NCBI GenBank assembly: GCA_030762985.1
Contig: CM061043.1
Coordinates: forward strand, 46,544,830 to 46,608,829
Source: Adelphocoris suturalis
Taxonomy: Eukaryota; Arthropoda; Insecta; Hemiptera; Miridae
Direction: 5' to 3'
Length of the DNA stretch: 64,000 nucleotides
Below the pieces are notes generated by a model, which had not been told where the DNA came from, made no database searches, and was given only the letters and a program-made list of their open reading frames with translations. This document shows positions 23,366-35,856 of this stretch, in pieces. Numbering within the stretch: the stretch's first letter is position 1; every line of letters begins with the position of its first letter. A program made the position numbers and the translations under genes.

Positions 23366-24472
23366 TACATTTGAAGGATGATGCGAGGTTTTCCAGATCA
23401 AAATCGGTTGGATCGGAAGGGAGTTTGGTAAAGGATCTACAGTCACACTAAGCGGTTTACAGGAAATCAAAATTGTTAGGGTAAACACGAACCACATCGT
23501 AAAATTTGGTCAAAAGTCTCTTACGGAACAATAAAATTTTCAAAATAAAAATATGAAAAAATGCTTAGAGTATTTCGGGGAAAATGTCATAGAAAAATCA
23601 TTCAAAATTGAGTGATAAAAAAAGATAAATTTTTACGTAGCTCATGAATGATTGATTCCTTGCTCTCCGTCATTTTCAGTTTTAAATTTCGCCAACATTT
23701 TATATTCTTTCATCTTTTTGCGTAACAGCTATTTTCGTGATTTTGATGAGAAAACCGTGAATTCAATAATTGTTTCAAGCTTTTTACAATTTAGTTGTTC
23801 TATCAATCCCAGAATGCAACACGAAAATGAAAAAACAACTACAACTTGGGTAAAGCTAAAGTTAATGATGTGCTGAACTGGGCTATGTTTTCATCCCACT
23901 TAGCACGATTAATTTTCTTGCAGGGTATAGCGGTAAAGTACACTAAACGAGTTGTCTATAGTGCGCCTCATTTTCACGCAAACCCGTTAATGTGTATAGC
24001 TGACTTCACCTTCTATTGGGAGTTTACTTTTTCCTGGCCTCGACCCGTATTTTTCTTCGCATTTTGGTGTCAACTCCTTTGAAGTTAGTTTCTCAAGCCG
24101 GACTGACAGTTTTATGCGCCTATTAGGACGAATCACACGATGACAGCTGTTGCCGTGAATGTTGTGAAAGGGCTTCGCGGAGAAGCTATTTTAAAAGCGC
24201 TCCCACTCGTCGGCGAAAAAGGGGATTTCCTAGGAGTTCGCCTAAATTCGTCCCTTAACACAATAACGAGCCATTCTGGAAGTTTGCTTTGAAAACATTT
24301 TACTTCTCCATCATTTCACCCCATGTCATCGTAACATAGAATAACAAATCTATACCTAACTACTATATTATGAACCCATAACAACCTGAACCCTGATCCT
24401 CGACTTCATCAAGATACCTAAAAAATCGTACAATTTGAGTAACTACCTAATTTTTCATACCCGAAACTGGAC
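23366..24472. other. No gene recognised
   Basis: AT-rich. At about 24095-24260 a GC-richer patch contains ACAGCTGT and several CpG, but no ORF or promoter combination that I can support. Confidence 0.4.
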
Positions 24473-24812
24473 AGGGTGTCCCCCAACTAACTTTTTCACA
24501 CTATTTTTGTAATATCGAAGTGAAACTTGAAAAGCGTTTTTGGGGTGCCTAGTACCTACTAAGTTTAAAAAAAAAATAAAAATCAGGAAAAAATTACCAC
24601 CTCGTGATTCAGAGTTAAATATTCTTCAAAAAATCACATACTTTGATTGAATACCTCCAAAAACTGGATATTTTTTTATTCGTGTTAGAAAATTTTCGTA
24701 GAAAATGAACTATTGCAATGGCTCGGAAAATTTTAAAATCAAAACTTTTGAAATAATTCCTCATTGAAATTGTTTTGAGGCATTCTGAAACAAACCCTAG
24801 AGGTTAACGCTT

Positions 24813-24818
<6 letters not shown>
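24473..24818 (+). repeat. Repeat A, left half
   Basis: Starts about ACAGGGTGTCCCCCAACTAA and ends TTTTGAGGCATTCTGAAACA followed by GGTTAACGCTTTTTCAT, directly before a TA/TG microsatellite. The same left half with the same ending (GAGTTTAACGC or GTAGTTTAACGC before a microsatellite) recurs at 45650-45738, 46750-46897 and 61556-61712, and truncated at 54945-55037. No coding capacity. Confidence 0.75.
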
Positions 24819-26278
<1,460 letters not shown>

Positions 26279-29062
26279 ATGAATAACAATGAAATAGAGC
26301 CTCATAACCCCCCCGGGCCCATTGGCTCGCGGGGTTCTAGGGGAGGCGCTCGGGGGCGCCCCAGGCAGGGGCGTCGGCCATCCTCTCCCTCTTCTTCATC
26401 CTCGTCTTCCTATCCCTCATCCTCTTCCACGACCCCGGCAAATCTCCACCAGTGTGCCCACTGTGAGAGAGCCTTCAGCACCAAGCGTGGCCTCAGTGCC
26501 CACGTCTGGCAGAAGCATCCTGTACAGGCCAACGCTGCAATAGATATAGAGCGAGAGCGGCCCAGGTATGCTTCTGAGGATTTGCGGCGAATGGCAGCAG
26601 AGGAGGCAGAGGCTGTGCGTAATGGGGTACGAAACATAAATGTTTTCTTGCAAGCACGTTTTCCCATGCGCACGCTTTCTGCCATTCAATCTCTTCGCCT
26701 GAGGCCCCACTATAAGCAGCTTGTCCAGGATGCAATCCTGGCAAATAGCCGTGGGGCCTCTCCCGCATCTCCGACAGGCGTGGGACAACAGCCCGCCATT
26801 CAGCAATCCTCCCCCGGGACCTCCGGTCTTCTTGAAGACTTGAAGACTGAAGTATTGAGGCTCGGGGAGCAGGTAGGCAACATTGTTGGTTATGAGAGTG
26901 CCTACCTGCAGGGTCTGGCGAGGCGGGCTGTTGAGGGGCCAAATAGCTTGGAGGACGAGGTCGCGGCCTATGTGCAGAGGATCTTCCCGCAGGTTGAGGA
27001 AGCGACCGTGGCGAGGCACCAGGGAGGAGTTCCTCCTAATGTGGTGCCTCGTGGAGGTCGCAGAGCAGCTAAGCAAGCGAGAAGGCGGGAATACCAGCGT
27101 GTCCAGAGACTGTGGAGGAAGCATCCGGCTCGTGCAGCTGCGGAGGTACTGGAGGGAGCTGGGGATGAACAAGTCATGCCCCCTCTCCAGGAGTTTGTGG
27201 ATTACTGGGAGCCACTTATGAGTGCTCCCAGCCACAACCCTGGTGAGCCAGTGGTACCCCCAGCTTCCACCAGGGATTCCTTGCGCAGCATCATGTGCAC
27301 ACCGGTGCTTTATGACGAGGCACATAAGTGCCGTGTCAAAAACTCCACTTCTGCTGGACCCGATGGTGTTTCCGCCCGACGCTGGAATAAAGCTCCAAAA
27401 AATGTCAGGCTGCTCATCCTCAACCTGTTACTTCTATCGGGAAGGCCCCCGAAAGCGTTGACCCGTGCCCGAACCATTTTCATCCCAAAGAAAGGGGGAA
27501 GTGGGCCTGGAGGCTACCGTCCGATTTCAATATCATCGGTAGTTTTCCGCCACTTTCAAAAGATTCTGGCATCTCGCTTCCAAGTGGCTGGTGTCATGGG
27601 TGACGTCCAGAGAGCATTTCGGCCAGCGGATGGCACAGCGGAGAATCTAACAATTCTCCAAACTGTCATTTCGCTGGCCCGTACCAAGAAACGGCAGCTC
27701 CATCTTGCCGCTCTGGACGTCGCTAAGGCCTTTGACACAGTTAGCCACTCTGCCCTGACCGATTGTCTTCGTGGTGTCGGGGCACCTGCTCGTTTGATTG
27801 AGTATGTTGCCTGCCTGTACCACGAAGGCGTGACGGTCTTCGAGGCAAGAGGTGAGATGTCAGGGGATGTTGTTATTGGGCGCGGGGTACGCCAGGGGGA
27901 TCCTCTGTCGCCACTCCTCTTTAACCTGGTCGTGGATACGGCCTTGGGTAAGCTGCCAGCTGAAATAGGGTTTGATCTCGCCCCTGGGGTGCGAGTAGGT
28001 GCATTGGCTTTTGCTGATGATGTCATCCTACTCGCAGAAACCCGTGAGGGCTTGCAGATCTCCCTCAACGCATTTGCTGAGCAGCTAGCCAGGTGTGGTT
28101 TGGTGGTAAACCCAGCTAAGTGTGGGTCGGTCTCCTTGGTCCCGTCCGGTCGCCAGCATAAGGTGAAGGTGGTGGATGAGGAGTGTTTTGTCTTAGGACA
28201 AACTTCCATCCCTGCCCGATCCGTGCTGGAGGTCTGGCGGTACCTTGGAGTCGACTTCATGGGTGTTGCAACCATTGCCGCAAGCCGTGTGGACCTTAGT
28301 GGAGCATTAGCTCGTGTCACTAAGGCTCCATTGAAGCCACAGCAGAAGCTGCGCCTCCTTCGCACATACTTACTGCCAAAGCTAACCTATGGGTTAGTCT
28401 TTGGCAGGCTTACTGCGGGGAGGCTGCTTGAGTTAGATCGTGAAGTTCGCTCTGCTGTGCGCTTTTGGCTAGGCTTTCCACCTGGTGTCCCAAGTGCTTA
28501 CATCCACGCACCGGTCAAGGCCGGTGGGCTCGGTATTGTCTCTCTTTCTGCCAGCATCCCATCATTACGCCGCCAGCGCCTGCTTGCCCTTAGGGGCTCG
28601 AGCTGGGAGGTCGCCCGCACTGCTGCTGACCTGGACTTTGTCCGGCAGCAGTTGTTGTGGTGCGATCGAGCAACACCAACTGCTCCAAAACCCAGCTCAT
28701 CTGCTGAGTTCGCTGCTGCACTGCATGAATCAGTAGATGGTAAAGAACTCCGACAGTGCTCTGAATCCCCCATTTCTACCCAGTGGGTGGAATGGGCTTC
28801 AGAGGGCATTGGGGCCCGCGACTATTGCCATTTTCACGCCATCCGGGTGGCTACGCTAGCCACCTCGGTGAGGTGTTCAAGGAGTAGTCGTGGGACAGTA
28901 GACACCCTTTGCCATGCCTGTCGGAGTGAAAATGATCTTTATAATGTGGTGAAGCAATGTCCTCATACTCAAGGTCGCCGCATTTTATGTCACGATGCGG
29001 TTGCCAAGCAGATAGTTGATGCTTTGGCATCTAGCGGTTGGGATGTCGGAAGGGAAAGATAA
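26279..29062 (+). CDS. R2-type protein: zinc finger, Myb-like, reverse transcriptase
   Basis: 927 codons from ATG 26279, the first ATG after the 5' UTR. Residues 32-53 are a Ser-rich linker. One C2H2 finger is C59, C62, H75, H80. A Myb-like DNA-binding segment follows (about 95-150, with INVFLQARFPMRTLSAI). The reverse transcriptase spans about 340-760: SAGPDGVSARRW (RT0), FIPKKG and YRPISI, ALDVAKAFDTVSH with catalytic D480, RGVRQGDPLSPLLFN, and FADDVILL with D580 and D581. The C-terminal Cys cluster has C878, C881 and C894, but the expected His is Asn 889. The frame ends at TAA 29060 just before the endonuclease. The protein would prime reverse transcription at a nicked chromosomal target. 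The single finger resembles the R2-D group. The protein family assignment is firm, the subclade is not. Confidence 0.9.
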   Translation: MNNNEIEPHNPPGPIGSRGSRGGARGRPRQGRRPSSPSSSSSSSYPSSSSTTPANLHQCAHCERAFSTKRGLSAHVWQKHPVQANAAIDIERERPRYASEDLRRMAAEEAEAVRNGVRNINVFLQARFPMRTLSAIQSLRLRPHYKQLVQDAILANSRGASPASPTGVGQQPAIQQSSPGTSGLLEDLKTEVLRLGEQVGNIVGYESAYLQGLARRAVEGPNSLEDEVAAYVQRIFPQVEEATVARHQGGVPPNVVPRGGRRAAKQARRREYQRVQRLWRKHPARAAAEVLEGAGDEQVMPPLQEFVDYWEPLMSAPSHNPGEPVVPPASTRDSLRSIMCTPVLYDEAHKCRVKNSTSAGPDGVSARRWNKAPKNVRLLILNLLLLSGRPPKALTRARTIFIPKKGGSGPGGYRPISISSVVFRHFQKILASRFQVAGVMGDVQRAFRPADGTAENLTILQTVISLARTKKRQLHLAALDVAKAFDTVSHSALTDCLRGVGAPARLIEYVACLYHEGVTVFEARGEMSGDVVIGRGVRQGDPLSPLLFNLVVDTALGKLPAEIGFDLAPGVRVGALAFADDVILLAETREGLQISLNAFAEQLARCGLVVNPAKCGSVSLVPSGRQHKVKVVDEECFVLGQTSIPARSVLEVWRYLGVDFMGVATIAASRVDLSGALARVTKAPLKPQQKLRLLRTYLLPKLTYGLVFGRLTAGRLLELDREVRSAVRFWLGFPPGVPSAYIHAPVKAGGLGIVSLSASIPSLRRQRLLALRGSSWEVARTAADLDFVRQQLLWCDRATPTAPKPSSSAEFAAALHESVDGKELRQCSESPISTQWVEWASEGIGARDYCHFHAIRVATLATSVRCSRSSRGTVDTLCHACRSENDLYNVVKQCPHTQGRRILCHDAVAKQIVDALASSGWDVGRER

Positions 29063-29478
29063 TATCACATGGCGAGTGACCAGGGCAAGAAGCCAGATAC
29101 AAGCCCGATTGGTCTGCCATAATCCTGGATGTCCAGGTTGTCAGTGGCAGCGTGTACATGGAGCAGACCTGGCGGGCTAAGATAAGTAAATATGATAGAA
29201 ATGATCTGCGCCATGCGATATCTGAGCTAAAAGGAGTGGCACCTAATAACATCAAGGTCATTGCCGCGACCGTGTCATGGCGCGGGGTGTGGTGCGGGAA
29301 AAGCGCCACGGAGTTACTCGAGTTGGGCATCTCGGCAGGAGTACTCCGTGGTATCACCACCCGCGTCCTGAGGGGTTCTTACTTGAACTGGTGGTCATTT
29401 TATAGGGGCACATCCTTTCATCCCATTCTTCCTCCTCGTCCTACAACTTCCCTTATCCCTAGAGCCGGCGTCGGGTAA
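29063..29478 (+). pseudogene. Displaced restriction-like endonuclease domain of the R2-clade ORF
   Basis: After the stop at 29060 the R2-type endonuclease continues in a different frame. KPD at 29101-29109 followed by ILDVQVVSG (Asp codon 29128-29130) and a downstream Lys-rich segment match the PD...(D/E)...K pattern of this domain, with an unusually short PD-to-D spacing. Further on, ATVSWRGVWCGKSATELLEL and LRGSYLNWWSF are the typical R2 C-terminus, ending at 29478. At least one indel plus the upstream stop separate it from the main ORF. The region 29050-29100 is ambiguous because different frames are open at different points. The domain would nick the target DNA. Confidence 0.85.
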
Positions 29479-29563
29479 ACCTGGGCGTCCTCCCCACTTT
29501 TTTATTTTATTTGTTTATTTTTCAATTTAATGGCGTGCCCCCTCCGTCTTTGTGGGGAGGTAT

Positions 29564-29614
<51 letters not shown>
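29479..29614 (+). other. 3' UTR and poly(A) of the R2-clade element
   Basis: CCTCCCCAC (29489-29497) and GTGGGGAGG (29552-29560) are perfectly complementary and enclose a T-rich loop, a likely recognition hairpin for the reverse transcriptase. About 50 A residues follow (29565-29614), and then TG repeats resume without any other sequence. Confidence 0.85.

Positions 29615-29654
<40 letters not shown>
29615..29654. repeat. (GT)20, downstream remainder of the split microsatellite
   Basis: 40 bp of GT directly after the poly(A). Together with 24922-26057 it defines the target site of the R2-clade element. Confidence 0.95.
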
Positions 29655-29655
<1 letters not shown>

Positions 29656-30175
29656 ATTCCAGACGATAACTCTCCTTAGGATTGAGATGAAAATTCCGTT
29701 CTTGCGCCAAAAAATCAAGCTACCCAAACGAAAGGATGAGTTCGTTGGTCAGCATTTTTTGAGCACATTAAATTGGTCAAATTTCAAAAAATGTACAAAA
29801 AAATCACCAAAATTGGCTAAAAATCGTTAAATTTATATTTTTTGGTAGAATATTGCTCAAATAAAGTTTATTAACCATAAAATAGAACATTCAAAAATTT
29901 ATATACAAAGGTATGTTGAAAAATGTACTTAAAATTCACTAAAATTTGCTAAAAAAATCGATAAAAATTGCAAAAAAATCTAAAAATTCAAAACCTCAAT
30001 TTGAATAGGAAATTATTATCTAGATATCGTTTTTTTGCTATACAATTAATAGTTACCGATTTCTTTGCACTCAAAAAGCACAGATTTCGAAACAATTTAA
30101 CATTATACAATACGATAATTTATGAATATTCGCTCATACGATCATGCTGCAAAAACTGTAACTCCTTATCATGCA
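29655..30175 (+). repeat. Repeat A, right half
   Basis: Starts CATTCCAGACGATAACTCTC, passes through GATGAGTTCGTTGGTCAGCA, ACATTAAATTGGTCAAATTT and TTATACAATACGATAATTTA, and ends CGATCATGCTGCAAAAACTG. It matches 37560-38102 (inverted) and 45807-46440 closely, so it is the continuation of the left half at 24473-24818, separated by the microsatellite and the R2-clade insertion. Confidence 0.8.
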
Positions 30176-30894
30176 CTCATGTACCTAATTGGGTATTTTT
30201 TCCACAAAATCGTACTTGGGTTTTAGAGTGTTCCCACCAAAAATTGAGGAGGTTAACATTCTTATAGCCCCAGTTACAATGGGATCCCTTTATGTGGACC
30301 TATCTAATAGAAATAATTGAGGTACAGGCCGAATCGGATACTACACAGGCGTTCGCCTGCACAGGTGTAAAAAAAATGCTGTATCTGTCTCCATAATTTG
30401 CGCTTCTTTTGGAAATATAGTGAGGTATGGCAAGGAAATTAGATTCTTTTGTTGATAACAGCCCATGAGGATACGTAGCAGTAGGAACCAAGGTAAGATT
30501 CCTCGAAGACCGACCTACATCCCACAATTCCACGAACAAAAAACTGGTTATTTGTCCTTGGCTCCCTCCTCCTTGATTTGACTTTCGAGCATTTCGGCTC
30601 AGGCAGGACCTCTCCGTGACCCCGGTTGTCTTTTTACGGTAAGGCAGTTCGTCGTCTAGAATTTAGCATTAATCGAGACACACATTTTCAGTGACGCTAG
30701 TAAAAGCTCAGGGGTCTAATACAAGTTGGATTGAGATTACAGTAAGTAATTTTTTTTTAGAGAAACGGCCAAAAAGTGAAGCGCTCCGCCTGTCTTCTGT
30801 ATGGTGATCGAAAGAATCAAAACCTATGATGGTGAAAGAAATTCCAGGAAACTGGGAATCTTAGTTTGTCAGTTTGAAATGAACTTGAGCTAGA
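30176..30894. other. No gene recognised
   Basis: Mixed AT-rich sequence with no ORF of recognisable family and no structured repeat identified. Confidence 0.4.
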
Positions 30895-33070
30895 TTGTAT
30901 GAATTTGTTCTAGGTTCGAGATACTGTAATTTAGTCAGATGAACTTTAATTGGCATAACCAACGAACTATACATAACTACCGGAATGCTGTCACAGCGTT
31001 GAGCGTGCGGTCGGGCGGGTTGAGACTTACCACCCCCGTGTGGGACACCCACCATTCAAAAGTACTGGGAATTCTCAGCTTTAGTTCGATTTCGATGACA
31101 TTCTCAGGGATTATGTGGGTTAGCTTCTAGGTGGTCCCCTACAAATTGCATTGCAATCGAATCAATAATGACGTATGAGCAAGCTCTCAAACTCGAATTT
31201 ATTAAAACGTTGATTTCTTACTATCTATAATACCGATTTTGTCCAAACTCTGGGGGTAGTTGGTTATATCAGAAAAGTGCCCTATGAGTTTTATTGGGAT
31301 AAAGTTGGTTTACAAATTTTACGAAACTTTGAAACTAATCGACCAATTACTTTCAGGAATGATCCCCTATTTTAGGAAATTCTACAGAAAAAAAGACATA
31401 TAGGTAGTGAATTTATTTATATTTATTTAAGGGTGAAATATTGTAAAAAAGGTTAATTAAACAGTGAATTCAGGGTGGCAGGAGAGTATAATCTACGCTT
31501 GTTAATTAGTTCTTAAGGCCTAACGGTTCCTAGATTGATTGGAAAGTAAATGCGGGTTTTTTTAGAGTTGCATGTTGGCACTTTATCCAGTAATAGCGTA
31601 AGCCCTATTTCACGGGCTGCATTCTGGCCTTCCTGGGACGTAAATTGGAAAATCTCTATACAACAGTCCCATGATTTTTTATGGTTAAACACTGGTGTTG
31701 GTTTTATTCAAATTTGTTCAACCACGTGGATTAGATTCGTGAACGCCAAACAGTCATTTATTGATCTATTTTGATTTTTCTCGAAGCTCCAAGGACCCAT
31801 TCTGTCGAACGGCAAAATACGTGTCGACTCATTTTCGATGCAGTAACTCCATTTTATTGAGATTGGCGACGGACTTACCGCGCACTCTTCTGGTAAGTTT
31901 TGGTCCGATTTGTATGCCATTTTTAGGGATTGTGCGGGTTAGTTACTGATGGTACCTTATAAATTTCATTGCCGTCGGATGAATTATGGTGTGTACGCAA
32001 GCGCATACGTTTATTTCCTAACCAAGTCAGTTTTTCACGATCTATCTGTCAGATTCCGTTCAAACTCGGAGGGTAGTTGGGTGTAGGTTTCAGAGAAGTG
32101 CTCTATACATATATTATCTTGATTGGTTGATTAATAACTATGTTTCATGAGCTAATTTAAATGTTCATTGACACACGTGAAACTCCGAAACTAATGGACC
32201 GATTTTTAGGAAATTGTCAGGAATCAAATGGTTACCTCCTATAGTACCCTATAATTTTCATTACCATCGGATAATGACGTGGGCGCAAGAGCAAATAACT
32301 AATTTTATTCGACCATAATACAATACGTGAGGAAGCTATACTGCCCACCCAACTTGGAAGACTTTTTTGTTATATAATGTTTGTTTAGAAATTAATGAGT
32401 TATTAAAAAACCACTCCAAGCCCGCGAGCCAACCGAATGCTAGCGATCATGTTCACACAGGTCAAGCATTTGGGCTCACATCATTGGTAGAAATGACGTC
32501 ACAGCTAACAGTTAGAATTTTAGTGTTCTTAGAGAGTTTTTCCAACGCTCAGTCGTAGTCGAGAGGTAGGAGCTACGAAAACAAATGGAGTATTGCGCAT
32601 GCGCGCAAAATTTAAAGGTTAGCGGTCAAATCGTTGTACGAATAGAAAAATCCTATTCGTAGCTCAAGGGGAGCCGAATACAGCTTCGAACATGTCCTTA
32701 ACCTTCTTTGAAGATAACCTATAATAAGTTTATTGAGTTCCTATTTCGAGGTGGCATGACATGCACATAATGATATTCGTGATTTTCGATAAAGGTGGTT
32801 GGTTTTCAGGATTCATCCTCACTTAAATTATGCTGATGCCTAATCATTGGATTCCAAAGCTTCAAGATCTACCACCAGTCAGATTTCGTTCAAATTTGGA
32901 GGGTAGGTATTTGGTTACAAGTCTCAGGATGGCATCCTAAGTACTAATTTTGTTGAAATATGTAACCATTGCACATGCACAAACATGAAATTGATTGTTA
33001 TAGACGAAGCTCCGATATTGATAGATCGATTTTGATGAAATGGGTAGGGATTATGCCACTTACAGAGAGA
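30895..33070 (+). repeat. Modular repeat D, main cluster
   Basis: At least five degenerate copies of module 1 (GATTTCGATGACATTCTCAG about 31087; TTTCAGGAATGATCCCC about 31350; GATTTGTATGCCATTTTTAG about 31905; about 32200; GATTTTGATGAAATGGGTAG about 33027) alternate with module 2 (CAAACTCTGGGGGTAGTTGG about 31235; CAAACTCGGAGGGTAGTTGG about 32068; CAAATTTGGAGGGTAGGTAT about 32890). The spacing is 250-300 bp for the pair. Other stretches in between are unique. No protein is encoded. Confidence 0.55.
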
Positions 33071-34744
33071 AGATAAACACAGATAGAGAATGCAGTTTTC
33101 GGTTTTTTTCCCGCGTATTAGCATGTATGCACATCTTTAATATTGATCACTATTTTCAATAATAAAACGTAATTGGCCATGGAACTAAAGTGTAAAACAT
33201 CGTAAGAACATACCTAATATGTACCTACCTAATAAATTTCGACAGGTATGTACATATACATATAATATACATGTTGATTGTTGATCATGTTGAAGTTTCC
33301 AAATGAGATTCTCCTAACCCATGGCAAATTTCGATGTTGCCTTAACAAGTACCCTTCTAGTACCACATATATATTTCTACTGAAAAAATTAAGTTGTTGA
33401 TAAATTATAGCTTCTTCCATTATGAAAGAATAGATTACACTTTAGTATTTTGTAATTCTTAAGGGTTGTGTAGTCACGCTAGTGTGACTTTGAATCGTTT
33501 TATTCAATCGCACGACAATTCCTTGTGGTACCTACGTCTCACTGGTTAGTTTCTGGTTTGCTTGCGCTAGGAAAACCTCTTTTCGTACAACGACTCAGCT
33601 GAACTACTCAGTATCCAGAGATACTGAACCAATCCATCTACTTACCTTCTTACCATGAAAGATGAAGATGAGTAATACGTAACCCTTGAGTTAGGCTATT
33701 TCGTTGAGTACCGGGAGTTGAAAAAAAAAAGAAAAAAAAAGAAATTGAAAAGCATCTTCTTTTTTAACACATGCTTTCTCGTTCAACCTGGCTGGGCAAG
33801 TAGATGATATTTGAGATTCGATCTCCCTCTCATCCACGCATCTTACCGGGCGCATCCTTGACCAGCAATTGTGTTCAACGAACAATGTAATTGGCTAGGG
33901 CTTGGGCGAGAGTTGCTTTTCATTTTCAATTCACGGCACCGCCAATGTCTTGGCATTATTAGTACCTGCCCTCCCTCGCCGAGTGTCGGAATGCTATTGA
34001 AACAAAACTAACGAACTCAATTGATACCCCTTGCCACCTTCTCTGTCCAATTACAGGACATGACATTAACAAACACGGATGAATTAATCAACAACGTAGT
34101 TCTGTATTTTGCATACATACACAGCTCATCTTTTCTATCTCGGACATGCCACATATTTGATAAAGAATTTTGATAATTCCACTCCCAAAGAATTAGAACT
34201 TCGAATTCCAAAGAGTTAGAATGTAGTTCAGTTATGTGCGTTAACTTCATTTCTTCCAATATTGAATGGTAAGATATCGGTCCTTATCTTGAAATGACAG
34301 AACAAATTAAGATTATTGATCAACTTTCTAATGAAAATAGACCAGCCAAATGTGTCTTAATTTTGCTTCTGTACGAATGGAGGAAAGCATGAAAATTGAG
34401 CCGGAGATCGAAAAAAGTTCTTCGATAACAAAAGTTACTTCAGTGGCTTCCATTTCACATCCTTGTGAACAGTTTTTGGTCCTTTTCGGCTCTTTTTTTT
34501 TTTAATTTAAGAATTTAGCCGCATCTCAACCTGAAGGGTCGTTAGCGGCATTGCACGAGGTGTCAAGTGAGGCACTAAAACTGGCACGATTCTAAACTAT
34601 AACTAAGAATAGATAAATAGGCTTACATTAAATCTAAGTGAAATAAAGCTATGACTAGGTGGAACTAAATATATCACAGATTAAAACCTTGTCTGCTCTT
34701 CTCTCAGACTGTATAAGGTAAATTCATGACCCAGGATTATCTAT
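33071..34744. other. No gene recognised
   Basis: AT-rich with short tracts (poly-A/G at 33721-33743, T run at 34493). The ORFs at 33691-33885 and 34017-34259 (both minus) are not recognisable. No repeat family beyond TACCTACCTA-type motifs. Confidence 0.4.
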
Positions 34745-35345
34745 GCTAAATTACCGTCCAATTTTGATGAAATTTGCAGGGATTGGGCGGGTTAGCCTTG
34801 GGCTGTCCAGTATTCATCAATTTTGTGACAATAAGAGCATGTGCGCATGCGTAACATGAAATTTTTGACACACCCATTTCTCACGAACTTATAGTCATCG
34901 CTCCAAATCGAAGGTTAATCAAAGAGAAAATGACAATGTAAGAGAAAACAAGATTGGATCAACTATGGCTACTGAGTAACAGCAACCGTTTAATTCGACG
35001 AGAGGGACAGTACGCCGGACAACTAGATGACAATTTCAGGACTTGCTTGGGTCGGCTAGTAGGGGGTCCCCATAATTTCCATCGTTGTCAGATTTCGTTG
35101 CAGCATTGTTTGTCAGACACGCGCAATCACGCCGTTTTGTACCCATCTTTGAAGACTTAATAGAATCAATCCTACAAATCATTCAAACTTGTGAACTACA
35201 CAGATCATAATGGCTGCTGTCCGTGCGCAAGTTGTAAAATACGGTGCCATTTGTACCTTAATTTCGATGGCATTTCAAGGAATTGAGCTGGATAGCTTTT
35301 CTATAGTCCCTTATAAATATCACCAATGTCGGCGGGCAATACAGT
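34745..35345 (+). repeat. Modular repeat D, three units
   Basis: Copies at about 34750 (AATTTTGATGAAATTTGCAG, then GCGGGTTAGCC), about 35025 (ACAATTTCAGGACTTGCTTG, then GGTCCCCATAATTTCCATCG) and about 35262 (TTTCGATGGCATTTCAAGGA). Same order of landmarks as the clusters at 8.3 kb and 31 kb. Confidence 0.55.
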
Positions 35346-35819
35346 GATTGTTGAGTAGTAAAGATTACTTTTGATATTTTCGTCGCATTTTGACCTGTTC
35401 CTTGAACTGTTTTTTTAATGTCAGTTTTATGCGATACGAGTGATGAAACTAAACTGTCCAGTAAATATACGGCAGACGTTTTTTCCATCTTCGAAAATAA
35501 AAACTCATGTGGAAATAGACCATCAAAAACTACATCTAAGCATTTCTTCATCACTTGGCAAGAACTGTGAAATGTAGGGGGGGATATTTTCCAGTGCTAG
35601 TCTCAGAATGCGCATTTATCAACATTATGGTGAAATAGCTTTCTACAACTTTAGACACCCTGTATATTACCTGTCTAGACCATATTTAAATTGTGTGTAG
35701 AAATATGAACATTTTCAAAACAGGGTTCTATTTCTGGAGCCCCAATACAAATTTCCATCGGCAGGAAAAAAAGTCAAAAATTATGCTAATAGAATTATAG
35801 GTATTGCTTTGCATTCCTA

Positions 35820-35856
<37 letters not shown>

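Noticed and set aside
26417..28809. ORFs overlapping the R2-type gene on the minus strand and in other frames (up to 302 codons)
   Set aside because: GC-rich shadow frames of the real ORF, with no domain motifs.
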